The notes beneath the pieces were generated by a model that was given only the letters and a program-made list of their open reading frames with translations, ran no database searches and had not been told where the DNA came from. The position numbers and the translations under genes are program-made. From Symbiodinium natans (taxonomy: Eukaryota > Sar > Dinophyceae > Suessiales > Symbiodiniaceae), in the NCBI GenBank assembly GCA_905221605.1, contig CAJNDS010002278.1, forward strand, positions 1-64,000: a DNA stretch of 64,000 nucleotides, read 5' to 3'. Shown here piece by piece: positions 21,990 to 32,753 of the stretch (positions are counted from its first letter, which is position 1; each line of letters starts with the position of its first letter).

Positions 21990-22740
21990 CCTTACCATCT
22001 TTTTCCAACTAAATCAACCAAACTAGTGTGGCTTGAAAAAAAATTTCACATCTCCAAAAACAGCATGCCAAAACACCACGGCCAACATGAAAACCAAGAT
22101 GTTTTTGCCACAAAACCAGTCTGAAACTTTCAAATTTTCAAATTCATGCGTGCCGTCTTGTAAGTCAGACTGGAAGTTAACAATATTTTACAAACAAGAA
22201 AGAAAAAATGACATGTTCGGGTCTTTTACAAAACAAAAATGGGCTGCAGCGACAGCTCGATATGAAAGGATTGTCGGCTCGCATGAGCAAGGTGTTGGCT
22301 TGCTGCACATGGCACCTGCTGCCTTTCGCTCGTCCTTGTCCAGCTCATAGAGCACATGTCTTGCGGTTTTCGTGGCTCCTCTCCCATCTGTATGAGGGAG
22401 TGGTTGCAAAGAGGCGCTCCGCTGGCTCTCAGCCAGCCCACGCACATCTGCATGGACATCCCGGCGCAACAGCGCGGGGGGTTTTGATGCTGCCAGGATG
22501 CTCCACGCCCCGGCCCCGTCACACAAAGGGGCTGTGAGCAGGTCCCACCGAGACGAACTTAAAGAGCGGGAGCCGGCTCTCACCCGGCCTTTACTGGAGG
22601 TCACGCGGGGCAGCCAGCCCCCCGTCCGCTGCTGTCTGAACTGAACGAGGGACGCTTTAAGACAGCCGCACGGCTGCAGTGGAACAGGCCCACTGCGGAT
22701 AAGAGCACCAACCAGATGTCTGGGGCCGAAACCCTACAAT
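21990..22740. other. low-repeat region, no gene recognised
   Basis: Free of telomeric units. Frames of 100-138 codons are open on both strands around 22188-22604, but none resembles a known family and the two strands conflict. It could hold UTR, intron or an old mobile-element fragment. Confidence 0.4.
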
Positions 22741-22756
22741 GCTATACGCTATACGC

Positions 22757-22862
22757 TGGGTGGTTTGGGGTGGGTGTACCGCCACGCGACGCGCGCGTAG
22801 GAGTGGGCCCGTGAAAGCCACTCTATAGGGCCCACGACGCGCGCTAAGAACGTTGCCACACC
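22757..22862. repeat. palindrome family J (GCGCGC arms)
   Basis: Left arm GGTGGTTTGGGGTGGGTGTA..ACGCGACGCGCG, right arm ACGACGCGCGC..GCCACACCC, with GGGCCC cores. Related to 10136-10213. Confidence 0.7.
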
Positions 22863-23437
22863 CTAAACCCCAAACCCTAAACCCTAAGCCCCAAGCCCCA
22901 AAGCTGCAGGTGCCAGTGTTGGCCCCTTATCCTTGGTGTGCTCCGCTGCCAGGCAGGGGTCGAACATGGGTTTTAGGGTTTAGGGGGTTTAGGGTTTAGA
23001 GGATCCGATTTTTTGGGGGGTTTGGGGCTTGCAGGAGATCATGGTGGAGAGTTGTCTAGCCGCAGGGCACCAACAAAATGATAGCCCTGTGCTTGGGGGA
23101 CTTTCACTGAGACCCCTTGCTCTATAGGGTTCAGGGTTGGGGTTTAGGGTTTAGGGGTCTAGGGTTTAGGGCTTAGGGTGTGGTGTTTGGGGCTACGATG
23201 TAGCATTTGAGGTTTTAGGTTGTAGGTCCCTAACCCCCCCGCCCCCCCCGCCCCGCCCACCCGAAAGTGTCTCCGCATGCAATGCAACCGCAAGCATATT
23301 GGGGGAGTAGAGAGGGATCCGATGACAACCGACCAAACTCAGCCCTCATGGTGCCTCTTCAGGTTCGAACCCAAAGAGAACCTGCACCCTATAACATGCT
23401 CTAGATCCGACATAAGCCTTACACAACCCCAAAACCG

Positions 23438-23546
23438 TGGGATGTTCCCCCGAATACGAACAGTCCTTACAAGGGATTCTAGTACCCCCCCCCCTCCTTA
23501 GTAGAATCCCTATTAAGGACTGTTAGTATAAGGGGTAACATCCCAA
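23438..23546. repeat. palindrome family A
   Basis: Left arm GTGGGATGTTCCCC..CAGTCCTTACAAGGGATTC, right arm AATCCCTATTAAGGACTG..GGTAACATCCCAA. Among the better preserved copies. Confidence 0.88.
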
Positions 23547-23845
23547 CCTAAACCCTGAACCCCAAACAAGCCCTAGTCCTAACCCTAAATCCTGAACTCC
23601 TGCGCCTTGCACCCGCCTCAATCCTCAAGAACCCTGTGAGCGTCTGAAAGTCCTTGTCTACATACCCTCCCTGCCAAAAAAGAAAGCTGAACCCTAAACC
23701 GAACCCTTTATGGCCCACGAACAAAGAAAAAACTCTTCACTAAACTACACACACTCCCTTTCGCACCCCCCCACCCCTAAACCCCAAACCCCAAACCCCT
23801 AAACCCCTAAACCTGAAACGCACGCCCAAGCCACCTTGCCACCAG

Positions 23846-23892
23846 GTCCTTTGGTACCCTGGCCCAACACCGGACCACGCAAGCCCACAGAG
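23846..23892 (+). CDS. short exon-like island
   Basis: From CACCAG to CAGAG|GTCCCG, reading VLWYPGPTPDHASPQ. Short, so weak. Confidence 0.3.
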
Positions 23893-23944
23893 GTCCCGGA
23901 GGCCCGATACCTTTGGAAGGCCGGGCGTGCGTCTGTCAGTGCTT

Positions 23945-24049
23945 AGTCTCCCTTATCCTAACAGTCCTTCGTAGGGATTACAGTACCCCCTCTTCTAGTC
24001 CCTATTAAGGATTGTTAACAATACGTTAGTATAAGGGGGAACATCCCAA
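23945..24049. repeat. palindrome family A
   Basis: Second family A copy within 500 bp, in the upstream region of the intact Ubl-ankyrin gene. Right arm TTAGTATAAGGGGGAACATC. Confidence 0.85.
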
Positions 24050-24242
24050 CGTTCTGAGTTGAAGGTTTCGGAGATAGGTGTCTCCGGTGGCTCTCTCTTT
24101 GGCGTCGAGGCGTGTGGTTTCGGGTTCGTTTTGTTGACACAGAGTCCCTTTGTGCAAGCTTGAGCATGAACAACCAAGCGCCCGAATCTTGACATGCAGC
24201 CCATATATGGCTCGGCAAATATCCGAAGTAGTCTGTTCCAAC

Positions 24243-24253
24243 CATTTTTTCAG
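24243..24253 (+). promoter_or_regulatory. candidate trans-splice acceptor
   Basis: CATTTTTTCAG lies five bases upstream of the ATG at 24259. Dinoflagellate mRNAs receive a spliced leader by trans-splicing, and a pyrimidine tract plus AG this close to the start fits. The exact leader junction is inferred. Confidence 0.45.
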
Positions 24254-24258
24254 GCGGC

Positions 24259-25411
24259 ATGCTGCGTATCCGGATGCTCTCTGGTCAAGAGGTGGCAAGA
24301 TTTCCTGTGGAGGGGCTGCGCAACGCGAGGGACGTGAAGCAACAATTGAGTCAGCTGGACGCCCTTCCGCCGAGATTCAGGCAGAGGCTCTTCCACCTGG
24401 GCGCCAGCTTGGACGATGCTGACAAGGTCGATTCTGCTGCCGACCTGGACCTGGACTTGGTAGTGCTAAACTTCTGCAGTGCCTCACAGGCACAATTGGA
24501 TGAGCTCGTTGCTGCCGCCAGGGAGGGATCGGTGGAAAAGGCCGGGGCTTGCATTATAACTGCTGTCTCAGCACCTGTGGAAGTAGACAGTGGGCAGAAA
24601 ACAAAATAGGAGGCCGCAATGAGGACCCTAAGCATGGGAAAGATATCAGAAAAAAGCCGAGGTTGAGTCCATGTTGCAGCTGCCCATGGACCCAAACGTG
24701 CCCATGGACACAGTAGGTCGGGCGCCGCTTTCATGGGCTTCTAAGCTTGGCCACGTTGATGTTGTGCGTCTGCTGGTGGAGGCTGGCGCCGACAAGGACG
24801 CGGCCGACAACAGGGGCGACACAGCCCTGATGGTGGCTGCTGACGCAGGACATGTGGAAGTCTTGCGAATACTGTTGGACGTCGGCGCCAACAAGGAGTC
24901 GGCCAACAACGCTGACGGGACGGCCCTGATGCTCGCAGCTCATTCTGGCCACGTGGACGCCACGCGTGTTCTGCTGGAGGCCGGCGCCGAGAAGGACATG
25001 GCCGACCACGAAGGCGACACGGCCTTGGTGCTGGCATCATACGGGGGCCATGTCGAGGTCGTGCGGTTGCTGGTGGAGGCCGGTGCCGACAAGGACTTGG
25101 AGGACAACGATGGCCGCACGGCTCTGATGATCGCAGCTGAAAGGGGTCACGCTGAGGTCGTGCGCTTGCTGGCGGACAATGGCGCCGACAAAGACATGTC
25201 CAGCAACGATGGCTCCACAGCACTCATGCTCGCAGCTCACGGTGGTCACGTCGAAGCCGTGCGCTGGCTGCTGGAAGCCGGCGCCGACAAGGACTTGGCC
25301 AACAAAGCTGGCCAGACAGCCATCATGCTTGCATCTGACTGGGGCCATGCTGAAGTGTTGCGATTGCTGGAAGGGCCCGTCGTGAAGCGAAGGCGCGTCT
25401 CTTCAGCTTAG
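24259..25411 (+). CDS. Ubl-ankyrin repeat protein (paralogue 2, intact)
   Basis: Two exons, 24259-24546 and 24662-25411, give a 345-residue protein. Residues 1-70 form a ubiquitin-like domain (start MLRIRMLSGQEVARFP; core LPPRFRQRLFHLGASLDD, the usual loop before the last strands). Residues 70-96 are a linker, NFCSASQAQLDELVAAAREG. After the intron come VESMLQLPMDPNV and seven 33-residue ankyrin repeats with the TALM..AA..GH.EVVRLLLEAG consensus. The C-terminus ends in the basic GPVVKRRRVSSA, a possible nuclear signal. The intron (24547-24661) uses a GC donor and AG|G acceptor and matches the shared intron in the paralogues. There is no intron inside the Ubl region, unlike paralogue 3. Probably a protein-binding adaptor; partners unknown. 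Confidence 0.9.
24547..24661 (+). other. shared GC-AG intron
   Basis: Donor GGG|GCTTGC, acceptor CCGAG|GTTGAG. The 115-bp intron carries no telomeric units and is at the same place as introns in paralogues 1 (113 bp) and 3 (171 bp), so it is ancestral. Confidence 0.85.
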
Positions 25412-25860
25412 TGCGGAGTTCGCGCTCGTGAGCCTGGCGGAACGTACACCTTCAAGCCTCCAGGCCAAGGCCTGAACCCTGGCTGAACGCCAATAAGGGT
25501 TTAGGAGGCCACCAGGCACCGACATCACCAAGGATGTGGCCAGGATGGCTCTACAGCCTTCAGTTTCTTGCGGCGTTGTGCACGACAGAGCCATCGTACA
25601 GGTGGCGGTCTTCCCCCTTGGCCCGAAATAGAACGGTGCGACAATTCTAGGTATCTTTGGATATTTCATATTTCCCTTATTGGGTTGAAGCGATTATTTT
25701 TGAGGAATTGAACCCTAAACCCTAAACCCAAAACCTATTATTTTTAGGAATAGTCTTCAGAGGGTTTTTAAGGGCCATCCTAGAATTGCAACACCAGTCG
25801 CGCACTCTCGGTGTGCGGACTCGGCTGCGGTGGCGTCGCAAAAGCGTCTACTTGGAGGTT
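25412..25860. other. 3' flank of the ankyrin gene
   Basis: Unique sequence with three CCCTAAA units at 25710. No further gene was seen. Confidence 0.5.
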
Positions 25861-25861
25861 C

Positions 25862-25934
25862 AGGGTTTAGGGTTTAGGGTTTAGGGTTTAGGGTTTAGGG
25901 TTTAGGGTTTAGGGTTTAGGGTTTAGGGTTTAGG
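25862..25934 (+). repeat. interstitial telomeric array (TTTAGGG)n
   Basis: About ten perfect units, followed by a diverged family B palindrome (25937-26070). Confidence 0.96.
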
Positions 25935-25936
25935 GG

Positions 25937-26580
25937 TACTTCTACCCCAAGTATAAGTGTAGTGCTAACCCACTCAGAAGCCCCTTAAGTACCCCAACAG
26001 GGTTATCGTTGGGTTCTATGTACAGTTATACTTGGGTTACTAAGTGCCATGAACCTCCAAGTAGGAGTGCACAAGCAGATGCAGGAATACCCTCCACCTA
26101 TAACTGGGTCATTGTTGAGAATCAGTGTACATTGCTATGAATACTTAAACCCAATAAGGAACAACAAAGATCATTTTTAAATGGTACCCCAACAATGGTC
26201 CATAATGTTGCAGATAACCCTCCACACAAACCGCCAACGCCCTTCCCTGTGTGAGTCTGCGAGCACTAAACCCGAGCCCTGATCCGGTTTGGCGCGCTTG
26301 CTCCCAAAGTTTAAGCATATTCGACCTCAGAGCCAACTCTATATAGTATCCAACGAGACTGTTCTGGAACATAACTTGCTTAGTTGGTTCTTGGCTAAAT
26401 TTCGTTTACTCCATCGTTGTGGACCACACACATGAAAAAAACATATTATGTGTGTATATATATATATATATTTGTATATATATATATGTATACACACTCA
26501 TAGACATAGGGGAGTTGCAGGACTGGAAAAAAACAATTCCGAAAGCCCCAAGCACGCCAAGGTTTTAAGGGGGAGGGATG
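25937..26580. other. palindrome remnants and AT-rich DNA
   Basis: A family B-like unit ends GCCATGAACCTCCAAG at about 26065. One frame after it reads GVHKQMQEYPPP. A second palindrome-like unit (GGGTCATTGTTG to CAATAAGGAAC) lies at 26105-26165, and (TA)n tracts lie at 26453-26488. Confidence 0.5.
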
Positions 26581-26601
26581 CAAGGAAGCTTTAGAGTTTA
26601 G

Positions 26602-26663
26602 GGCTTCTGGCCGCTTACTTCGAGCTACCGGACCGTGTGCACCCCATCCTCCTTCAACACTAG
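26602..26663 (+). CDS. terminal exon-like island after telomeric acceptor
   Basis: Begins after GTTTAG and reads LLAAYFELPDRVHPILLQH then TAG. The acceptor would be a TTTAG|G unit. Confidence 0.4.
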
Positions 26664-27231
26664 ACCCTATAGACCCTATAGACCCTAAACGCTAGAATTC
26701 AGCTCGAGTGGCGTAAATTGAAGTTCCGGGGGGGGGGGGGGGGGGGGTTAGCCCCCTTACGACCCCAATCATGAAGAAGCCCCGAGGAGGGGTAGGGTTT
26801 AGGGTTTAGGGCTTAGGGCTTAGGGCTTAGGGCTAAGGGTTTAAGGTTTAGGGTTTAGGGTTTAGGGTTTAGGGTTTAGGGTTTAGGGTTTGGGTTTGGG
26901 GTTTCAGACTTTAGGGTCAAAGATTTGGGATGTGATGGGGGTTTGCAGAATTTAGGGTCTTGAGGGTTTAGGATGTGGGAATGAAGGGTTCCAGAATTTA
27001 GGGTGTAGGGTATTAGGTGCAATTTCAGGGCTCACTTTAAATTTGGGGATAAATGAGGGGTACGCCTGTTTCGTGGTAATTCAAGATGCTAGCTGTAAGA
27101 AGTATAGATCGACACCGAACCCTAGAAAGGTCTGTACATGCCAGCCGCACCCTTGTTGACCTAAACCCTAAACCCTGAACCCCAAATCATATTTCCTAAT
27201 TCCTGAACCCTGAACTCTAAGCCCTGAAAAG

Positions 27232-27321
27232 AAGGTCCTGCCGGGCTTTGACGCGCTTCCGGGGCAGGCGGGGTGGGATCGGGCCTGCCTTTGTGTTCGG
27301 GGGCTTCTTCCGGCCCTCAAG
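27232..27321 (+). CDS. exon-like island, product unknown
   Basis: Exactly 30 codons, phase 0, from GAAAAG to CAAG|GTTTTT, reading KVLPGFDALPGQAGWDRACL and CVRGLLPALK. TTTAGGG-type DNA follows. Confidence 0.55.
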
Positions 27322-27496
27322 GTTTTTTGGGGTTTGGGGTTCAGGGTTTTGGGTTTAGGGTTTGCGGTTGCTACTTAGTTGTACACCAACTTCGGGTCCT
27401 TCTCAATTTGCCCTAAACCCTAAACCCCAAACCCTAAACCCGAAACCCTAAACCCTAAACCCTAAAAAACCCTAAACCCTGGTTCACTCTATGTAG

Positions 27497-27776
27497 GGTG
27501 TGCAATTGCGAAGCCATGGCTATGGCTGCTGTCACGTCTTACCCTAAGGATCCATGTAGCTACAATAGTATATACTTGGGCGCTAAAGCTACCAGAAAAT
27601 AACCCCCTTTTAGGGTTTAGAGTTTAGGGTTTAGGATCTAGGGTTTAGGGGTTAGGGTTTAGGGTTTTGGGTAGGAACCCCTGTAAGGCCCAAGTATATG
27701 CTGTGTAGGCACATGGATCCTTAGGGTTATGTAACTTTGGGGCAACGTTCGTCCAACGCGTCGGCCGTGCTGCAGA
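27497..27776 (+). CDS. two exon-like islands around a palindromic intron
   Basis: Exon 27497-27535 (GVQLRSHGYGCCH, phase 0) has donor CAC|GTCTTACC. Exon 27725-27776 (GYVTLGQRSSNASAVLQ, phase 0) follows acceptor CCTTAG. The 189 bp between them are palindrome family D with a TTTAGGG stretch inside. The phases match, so this could be an intron consisting of the palindrome. Confidence 0.45.
27536..27724. repeat. palindrome family D containing TTTAGGG
   Basis: Arms ACCCTAAGGATCCATGTAGC and ACATGGATCCTTAGGGT, with inner GTATATACTTGGGC / GCCCAAGTATATGC. A telomeric stretch (27604-27672) sits in the loop. Relatives lie at 31040 and 41518. Confidence 0.85.
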
Positions 27777-27904
27777 GTTTTAATGCTAAAGCCTGCGCCC
27801 TAAATCCTAACTCCTACGCCCTAAAGCCTGTAAAGAACAAAGAACCCTAAACCTTAAACCCTAAACCCTAAACCCTACACCCTTGGTGGCCTTCTGAGAA
27901 AGAG

Positions 27905-27958
27905 GACGCCTTGTCCATCAGATGCAGTGATGCGGAAGCGCCGCTGTGCCAGCACAGG
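27905..27958 (+). CDS. exon-like island, product unknown
   Basis: Exactly 18 codons from AAAGAG to CACAGG|GTTAGGG, reading DALSIRCSDAEAPLCQHR. CCCTAAA lies upstream; a long TTTAGGG array starts at the donor. Confidence 0.5.
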
Positions 27959-28075
27959 GTTAGGGTTTAGGGTTTAGGGTTTAGGGTTTAGGGTTTAGGG
28001 TTTAGGGTTTAGGGTTTAGGGTTTAGGGTTTAGGGTTTAGGGTTTAGGGTTTAGGGTTTAGGGTTTAGGGTTTGG
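27959..28075 (+). repeat. interstitial telomeric array (TTTAGGG)n
   Basis: About 16 perfect units. Confidence 0.97.
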
Positions 28076-28528
28076 GGTCTAGGGCTTTGCTAAACAGGGT
28101 TGTTTCTTATTGGTGAACGTAGGGCTCAGGTTGGGAGGGTTGGCTTGGGGTCTAGTGCATGGTGCAGGGCACTGGCATATCGGGTGTAAGCATAGAGATG
28201 CATGTAGATGCTCAACGGAGGGTCTTCGTCTTTCAGGGAGTCGGTCTAGGGCCTGTACTGTGCGCAGCTCACCTGCAAACTTGAAACCTGAACCCTAAGC
28301 CCTGAAACCCCTGAACCCTAAACCCGAAGCCCTGAAACGCCCTGAACCCTAAACCCTAAGCCCTAAACCCCCTGAACCCTAAAGCCTAAACCCTAAACCC
28401 CCTGAACCCTTAGACCCTTAAACCCTAAACCCCCGGAGCCCTAGACCCTAAGCCCTACCTAAACCCCCTGAGCCCTAAACCCTAATCCCTAATCCCGAAA
28501 CCCGAAACCCTCGTTGCTGAGGGCTAAG

Positions 28529-28591
28529 CTCATTTGCATCCAGCGGGGCTTCGGTGGCTTCGCACTCCACCAGGCGCGAAGAGACAGGAGG
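28529..28591 (+). CDS. exon-like island with telomeric-repeat donor
   Basis: Exactly 21 codons from GCTAAG to GAGG|GTTTAGGG, reading LICIQRGFGGFALHQARRDR. The upstream 28280-28510 is a mixed array of CCCTAAA and CCCTGAA. Confidence 0.55.
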
Positions 28592-28905
28592 GTTTAGGGT
28601 TTAGGGTTTAGGGTTCAGGGTTTAGGGCTCAGGGGGTTTAGGGCTGAGGGTTGAGGGCTATCCCTAAGAGGTCTACAGACTTCAGCAGATGGGTTACAGT
28701 CGTAGATTGTTCCAGCTGTTGGGTTCAAGGTACTGCCGCAATGCCTTAAACTCCCCTAAACCCTAAATCTTCAGCCCCCAAATCCTAAACCCCCAACCCC
28801 AAGCCCAACATCCTAAAACCCCTGTGCCCTGCATTCTAGTGTCTGCCCCCGCGGCTGTGTGCTCTGAAAACCAAGCCCTGGAACCCTAAACGTAAATCCT
28901 ATCAA

Positions 28906-28976
28906 CCCTAAACCCTAAACCCTAAACCCTAAACCCTAAACCCTAAACCCTAAACCCTAAACCCTAAACCCTAAAC
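28906..28976 (-). repeat. interstitial telomeric array (CCCTAAA)n
   Basis: Ten perfect units upstream of the island at 29010. Confidence 0.96.
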
Positions 28977-29009
28977 CTAAGCCCGAAAAACCAAGCCCCT
29001 TCTGCCCAG

Positions 29010-29069
29010 GGCTGGGCCTACTTCCGCTCGGTCGCGGCCGAGGAGACGTGGGGCCTTTGCGAGTCCAAG
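29010..29069 (+). CDS. exon-like island, product unknown
   Basis: Exactly 20 codons, phase 0, from TGCCCAG to CCAAG|GTTTCG, reading GWAYFRSVAAEETWGLCESK. The strong codon bias and clean borders make it a good exon candidate. Confidence 0.6.
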
Positions 29070-29479
29070 GTTTCGAAGGTCTTTCTTGGGGGCCAGATAT
29101 GAGCCCCAAAACCGGGGTTTAGGGTTTATAGGGTTTAGGGTTTAGGGTTTAGGGTTTAGGGTTTAGGGTTCTTATATACACGAAGATGCAAGAAGCATTT
29201 TCGTAGTATACCCTAAAACCTTAAGAGGTAAACCCTAAACCCTGAACCCTAAACCATAACCTCCCAATTTGACGTACATGTGGTCCTCAAAGTTCAGGCA
29301 TCTGAGGTAGGGCGTAGAACGTTGAGCCCTGTAAGCCCCCCGAATTGATTTACGGTTTGGGGTTTAGGGTTTAGGATGATACTACTCGAATACTTCTATT
29401 CAAGTCTACTAAGCCCCCTTTGAGGTAATCTTCTTTCCCAAACCCTAGACCCTAAATCCTAATCCGAAACCTTTTGCAG

Positions 29480-29528
29480 CATGAACTGTTGGCACCGGCG
29501 TTCGACTCGCTCACATGTGAATCTAAGG
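29480..29528 (+). CDS. exon-like island
   Basis: From CTTTTGCAG to TAAGG|GTAGTT, reading HELLAPAFDSLTCESK. Confidence 0.5.
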
Positions 29529-29616
29529 GTAGTTGCATGGTCCAGTAGTACCCTTACCTTCCTTAAAGGGGTTCTGAAGCATGAACCCTAAACCCTAAAC
29601 CTACTTCCCGGAACAG

Positions 29617-29656
29617 GAGCTTCTGGCTTGCTTGCAATCTGGCTGCTCGGCTGAGG
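29617..29656 (+). CDS. exon-like island
   Basis: From GGAACAG to GAGG|GTTCAT, reading ELLACLQSGCSAE. A TTTAGGG array (29672-29740) follows. Confidence 0.4.
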
Positions 29657-29744
29657 GTTCATAGGGCGATCGGTTTAGGGTTTAGGGTTTAGGGTTTAGG
29701 GTTTAGGGTTTAGGGTTTAGGGTTTAGGGTTTAGGGTTAGGATT

Positions 29745-30660
29745 AATTGGGTTGGTTTAGAGCTTTGGGCTCCGGACTGGAGGGCTGACAAGCGTTGTCG
29801 GCTTGGGGCTTAGTACGCAATGTGGGGCTGCTGGGTTAGTGCTTGTCCGTTTAAACTTTTTCAGGGGGCAAATCAGCAGATGCGCGATCGACCTCGGGGG
29901 CAGGGGGGGCGGGGGGGGGGGGTTGTGGGAGGGAGAGAAGGCACACAGTCAAAGACGGCCTCAGGTTCGGGTTTAGGGCCTCTTTCAAAGACGGCCTCAG
30001 GTTCGGGTTTGGGGCCTCTTGAGGGTTTCCTGAAGTTTCCACCTCAACCTCCTAAGTCCAGTGCCTGGAGAGGGGTGCGACCAGAAGATCCAGGGCTCTT
30101 CAATTCATATCTCCCTCTCAGCTCGACCCCCCCCCCCCTCTGTTGAAGATTTAACATGTGTTTAGGGTTTCAGGGCTTTACCTAATGGCTTCGCAATTTA
30201 GTACCTTTTTTTGCGTAGTGTACTGTAACCCCATAATTACTACTAACCCAAAAAGGATCAACACAGGAGCCTTCAGGCAGGGTTGTGGCTCCCCTGTCCG
30301 TGTTGAAAAGGCGATGCTTTTGTGACTGTTGGCCCTGATATTCGTGGATTGGCCCCTTGGTACCGAGCTGTGGGCTCCCTATGCAGAATTCTGAACACCT
30401 GAGCCCTAAACCTTGAACCCTGAACTCTTATCAGCCATAAGTCCCTAAAGCCCAGCTGTTTTTTTTTTTTTAGCCCATGGCGCCTGGGTGGGGGGGCTGG
30501 GGGGGGGGGGGGGGGGCAGGCACCGTTTCGCGCCGTTCCGACATAGATTGCTCATCCGTAGACTGCCATGGGTTTAATTTGGCCCCGTGGTTCTTAGGAG
30601 GGAATGAGGGGCTCGGAGCCCTGTGGACCCTTAATATGGTCCCAAGCCTCTCAAGGGTTC
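29745..30660. other. mixed unique DNA, no gene recognised
   Basis: Contains a short direct repeat of AAAGACGGCCTCAGGTTCGG (29953 and 29988), G and C runs, and a GGTTCTTAGGAGGGAATGAG motif at 30590. Open frames here overlap low-complexity runs. Confidence 0.4.
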
Positions 30661-31039
30661 TGATGTCTGGGTTGAGGGTTTAGGGTTTAGGGTTTAGGAT
30701 TTAGGGTTTAGGGTTAGGGTTTAGGGAGCTCTGCATGCCCCCTGCACTGTCGAGGAGCCATGAATGTCTTGACGAGGGATCAGGCCCCGAACCCTTGACC
30801 CCCCATACCACAAACCCCGAACGCCCTCAAACCTCAAAAACCCTAAACCTTGAACTACAAGATTCACTGTTTTTGATTTAACACCTCCCATCGCAAACGT
30901 AAACATCCTGAACCCTGAGGCCCTTTAAACCCTAAACCCTAAACCCGGCTAAACCCTAAACCCCAACCCCTAAACCCTAAACCCTGATTAAACCCAAAGC
31001 CCTTTTTTGTTGGTGAGAGCGTTCCTTGGCATGCAAGCC

Positions 31040-31130
31040 GCAAGGGCTCCATGTACCTCATGAGTATATGCTTGGACCCCAAAGTCCTCATACAGTAAGT
31101 ACTTTAAGGCCCAGGTACATGGACCCTTAA
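31040..31130. repeat. palindrome family D
   Basis: Diverged copy: GGCTCCATGTACC..GAGTATATGCTTGG on the left, GCCCAGGTACATGGACCC on the right. Confidence 0.65.
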
Positions 31131-31187
31131 ACCCTAAACCCTAAACCCTAAGCCCTAAGCCCTAAACCCTAAACCCTAAACCCTTAG

Positions 31188-31255
31188 GCAAGCCCGACCA
31201 AGGCTTCAGCCAGACAGTGTTCTTCATACCTGAAGAGGCCGACGTGCGTGCACTT
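31188..31255 (+). CDS. exon-like island, product unknown
   Basis: After CCTTAG, reading KPDQGFSQTVFFIPEEADVR and AL, to CTT|GTGCCT. CCCTAAA lies upstream and TTTAGGG downstream. Confidence 0.55.
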
Positions 31256-31713
31256 GTGCCTTGAAATTTCGGTTTGCAAAAGGCTTTGGGGTTTAGGGTT
31301 TAGGGTTTGGGGTTTGGGGTTTAGGGCTTAGGATACAAGAGAGTCACTAGGGTTTGTCAGGATTTGGGGTTTTAGGCTCAGGGCCGTAAACCCCCTTTGG
31401 TTGGGGAGTACTCTGTTGCACAGTCAACCTGAACCTTGCCTAAACCCTTGAACTTGTGGGGTTTAGGGTTTAGGGTTTAGGGTGTAGGGTTTGGGGTTTA
31501 GGGTGTAGGGTGTAGGGTTTCAGGTTTAGGGTTTAGGGCTTAGGGTTATTAGGCTGAAAAAGGATTTCCATAGCCCAAAACCCTGAACGCCATACTGGCT
31601 TCATGTTATAAGCAACCGAACATAGCTTAGGTAGTAGGTAGGACAGAGCCCTTGTTGTTGTGAGTTAGTTCAAGTTCCCTAGCAGGAGCTGAGTCTCACC
31701 CTAGTTCGGACAG

Positions 31714-31793
31714 GTGCGCCTCTGCGCCACGTGGATAGAGCTGGAACCTGTCTCGCCCAAGGCGGAGGCGGGCGGACGGATGACCACGAAGCG
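31714..31793 (+). CDS. exon-like island with telomeric-repeat donor
   Basis: From a CGGACAG acceptor to GCG|GTTTAGGG, reading VRLCATWIELEPVSPKAEAG and GRMTTK. One of the clearest cases of a donor formed by the telomeric unit. Confidence 0.6.
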
Positions 31794-31867
31794 GTTTAGG
31801 GTGTACTTGGAGAAAGGGTTTAGGGTTTAGGGTGCAGGGTTTAGGGTTTTGGGTTTACGGCCCAGGG

Positions 31868-31957
31868 TTTTTGACTTAGTAAGTCGACTTCGTATCCCCT
31901 AGAAAACCTATTACAATCCCCAGGGCCCACCTTCCCAGCCCTACTTACCAAGTCAAA
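31868..31957. repeat. palindrome family G
   Basis: TTTTTGACTTAGTAAGTCG on the left, CTACTTACCAAGTCAAAAGG on the right. A half copy lies at 53488 (TTTTTTGACTTAGTAAAATA). Confidence 0.7.
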
Positions 31958-32139
31958 AGGGCTTCCAAAGTAGGGTTTAGGGTCGAGGTCTTAAGCTCCA
32001 CACCCTAAACCCTAACCCTAAACCCTAAACCCTAAACCCTAAACCCTAAACCCTAAACCCCTGAAGCATACAGCGGCCAGGCCCAAGCCCTAAGACCCCA
32101 AATCGGCCTCGACCGCAAAGCCCTGAAACCCAAACCCTA

Positions 32140-32500
32140 AACTAAGCCCTTTGGCAATAGCATGAAACACCCTAAACCCTAGACCCTGAACCCTAAACCC
32201 TGAACCCTAAACCCTAAACCCTAAACCCTAAACTCTTGGGCAATAGCACCAAACATCCTAAACCCTAAACCCTAAACCCGAAACTCTAAACCCTAAACCC
32301 TAAACCCTAAGCTAAGTTCTTGGGCAATAGCACCAAACACCCTAAACCCTAAACCCTAGACCCTAGACCCTAGACCCTAAACCCTAAACCCTAAACTAAG
32401 TTCTTGGGCAATAGCACCAAACACCCTAAACCCTAAACCCTAGACCCTAAACCCTAAACCCTAAACCCTAGACCCTAAACCCTAAACCCTAAACCCCAGC
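32140..32500 (-). repeat. higher-order telomere-like repeat
   Basis: Four copies of a unit with TTGGGCAATAGCACCAAACA (near 32151, 32236, 32330 and 32404) separated by 5-8 CCCTAAA, CCCTAGA or CCCTGAA units. It shows that spacer plus telomeric block can be amplified together. Confidence 0.85.
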
Positions 32501-32753
32501 CTCCTAGGGCTTTTGTTGGGTTTAGGGGCGCGAGGGCAGGGTTTGCGGCTTTGCGGGGTCCGAGGCAAGCCCACAAGCACTCCATGGATACATCCCAAGC
32601 CCAAAGCTAGGGTTTAGGGTTTAGGGGTTAGGGTTTAGGGTTTAGGGTTTAGGGTTTAGGGTTTAGGGCAACTAACCCCCCCCCCCCCCCCCGCAGAAAA
32701 AAAACCCTAAACCCTACAAGCCCGAAAAAGCCCCACCCTGCACCCTAAACACT

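Noticed and set aside
21793-22124. Poly-Pro and poly-Gly frames
   Set aside because: Produced by the 65-base C homopolymer.
25037-25348. Minus-strand frames opposite the ankyrin repeats
   Set aside because: Mirror frames of the 99-bp-periodic ankyrin coding sequence, with His/Gln/Val repeats matching the sense repeats.
32140-32500. A CRISPR array
   Set aside because: The repeated spacer unit differs in spacing (74-94 bp), is embedded in telomeric units and lies in a eukaryotic genome without cas genes.
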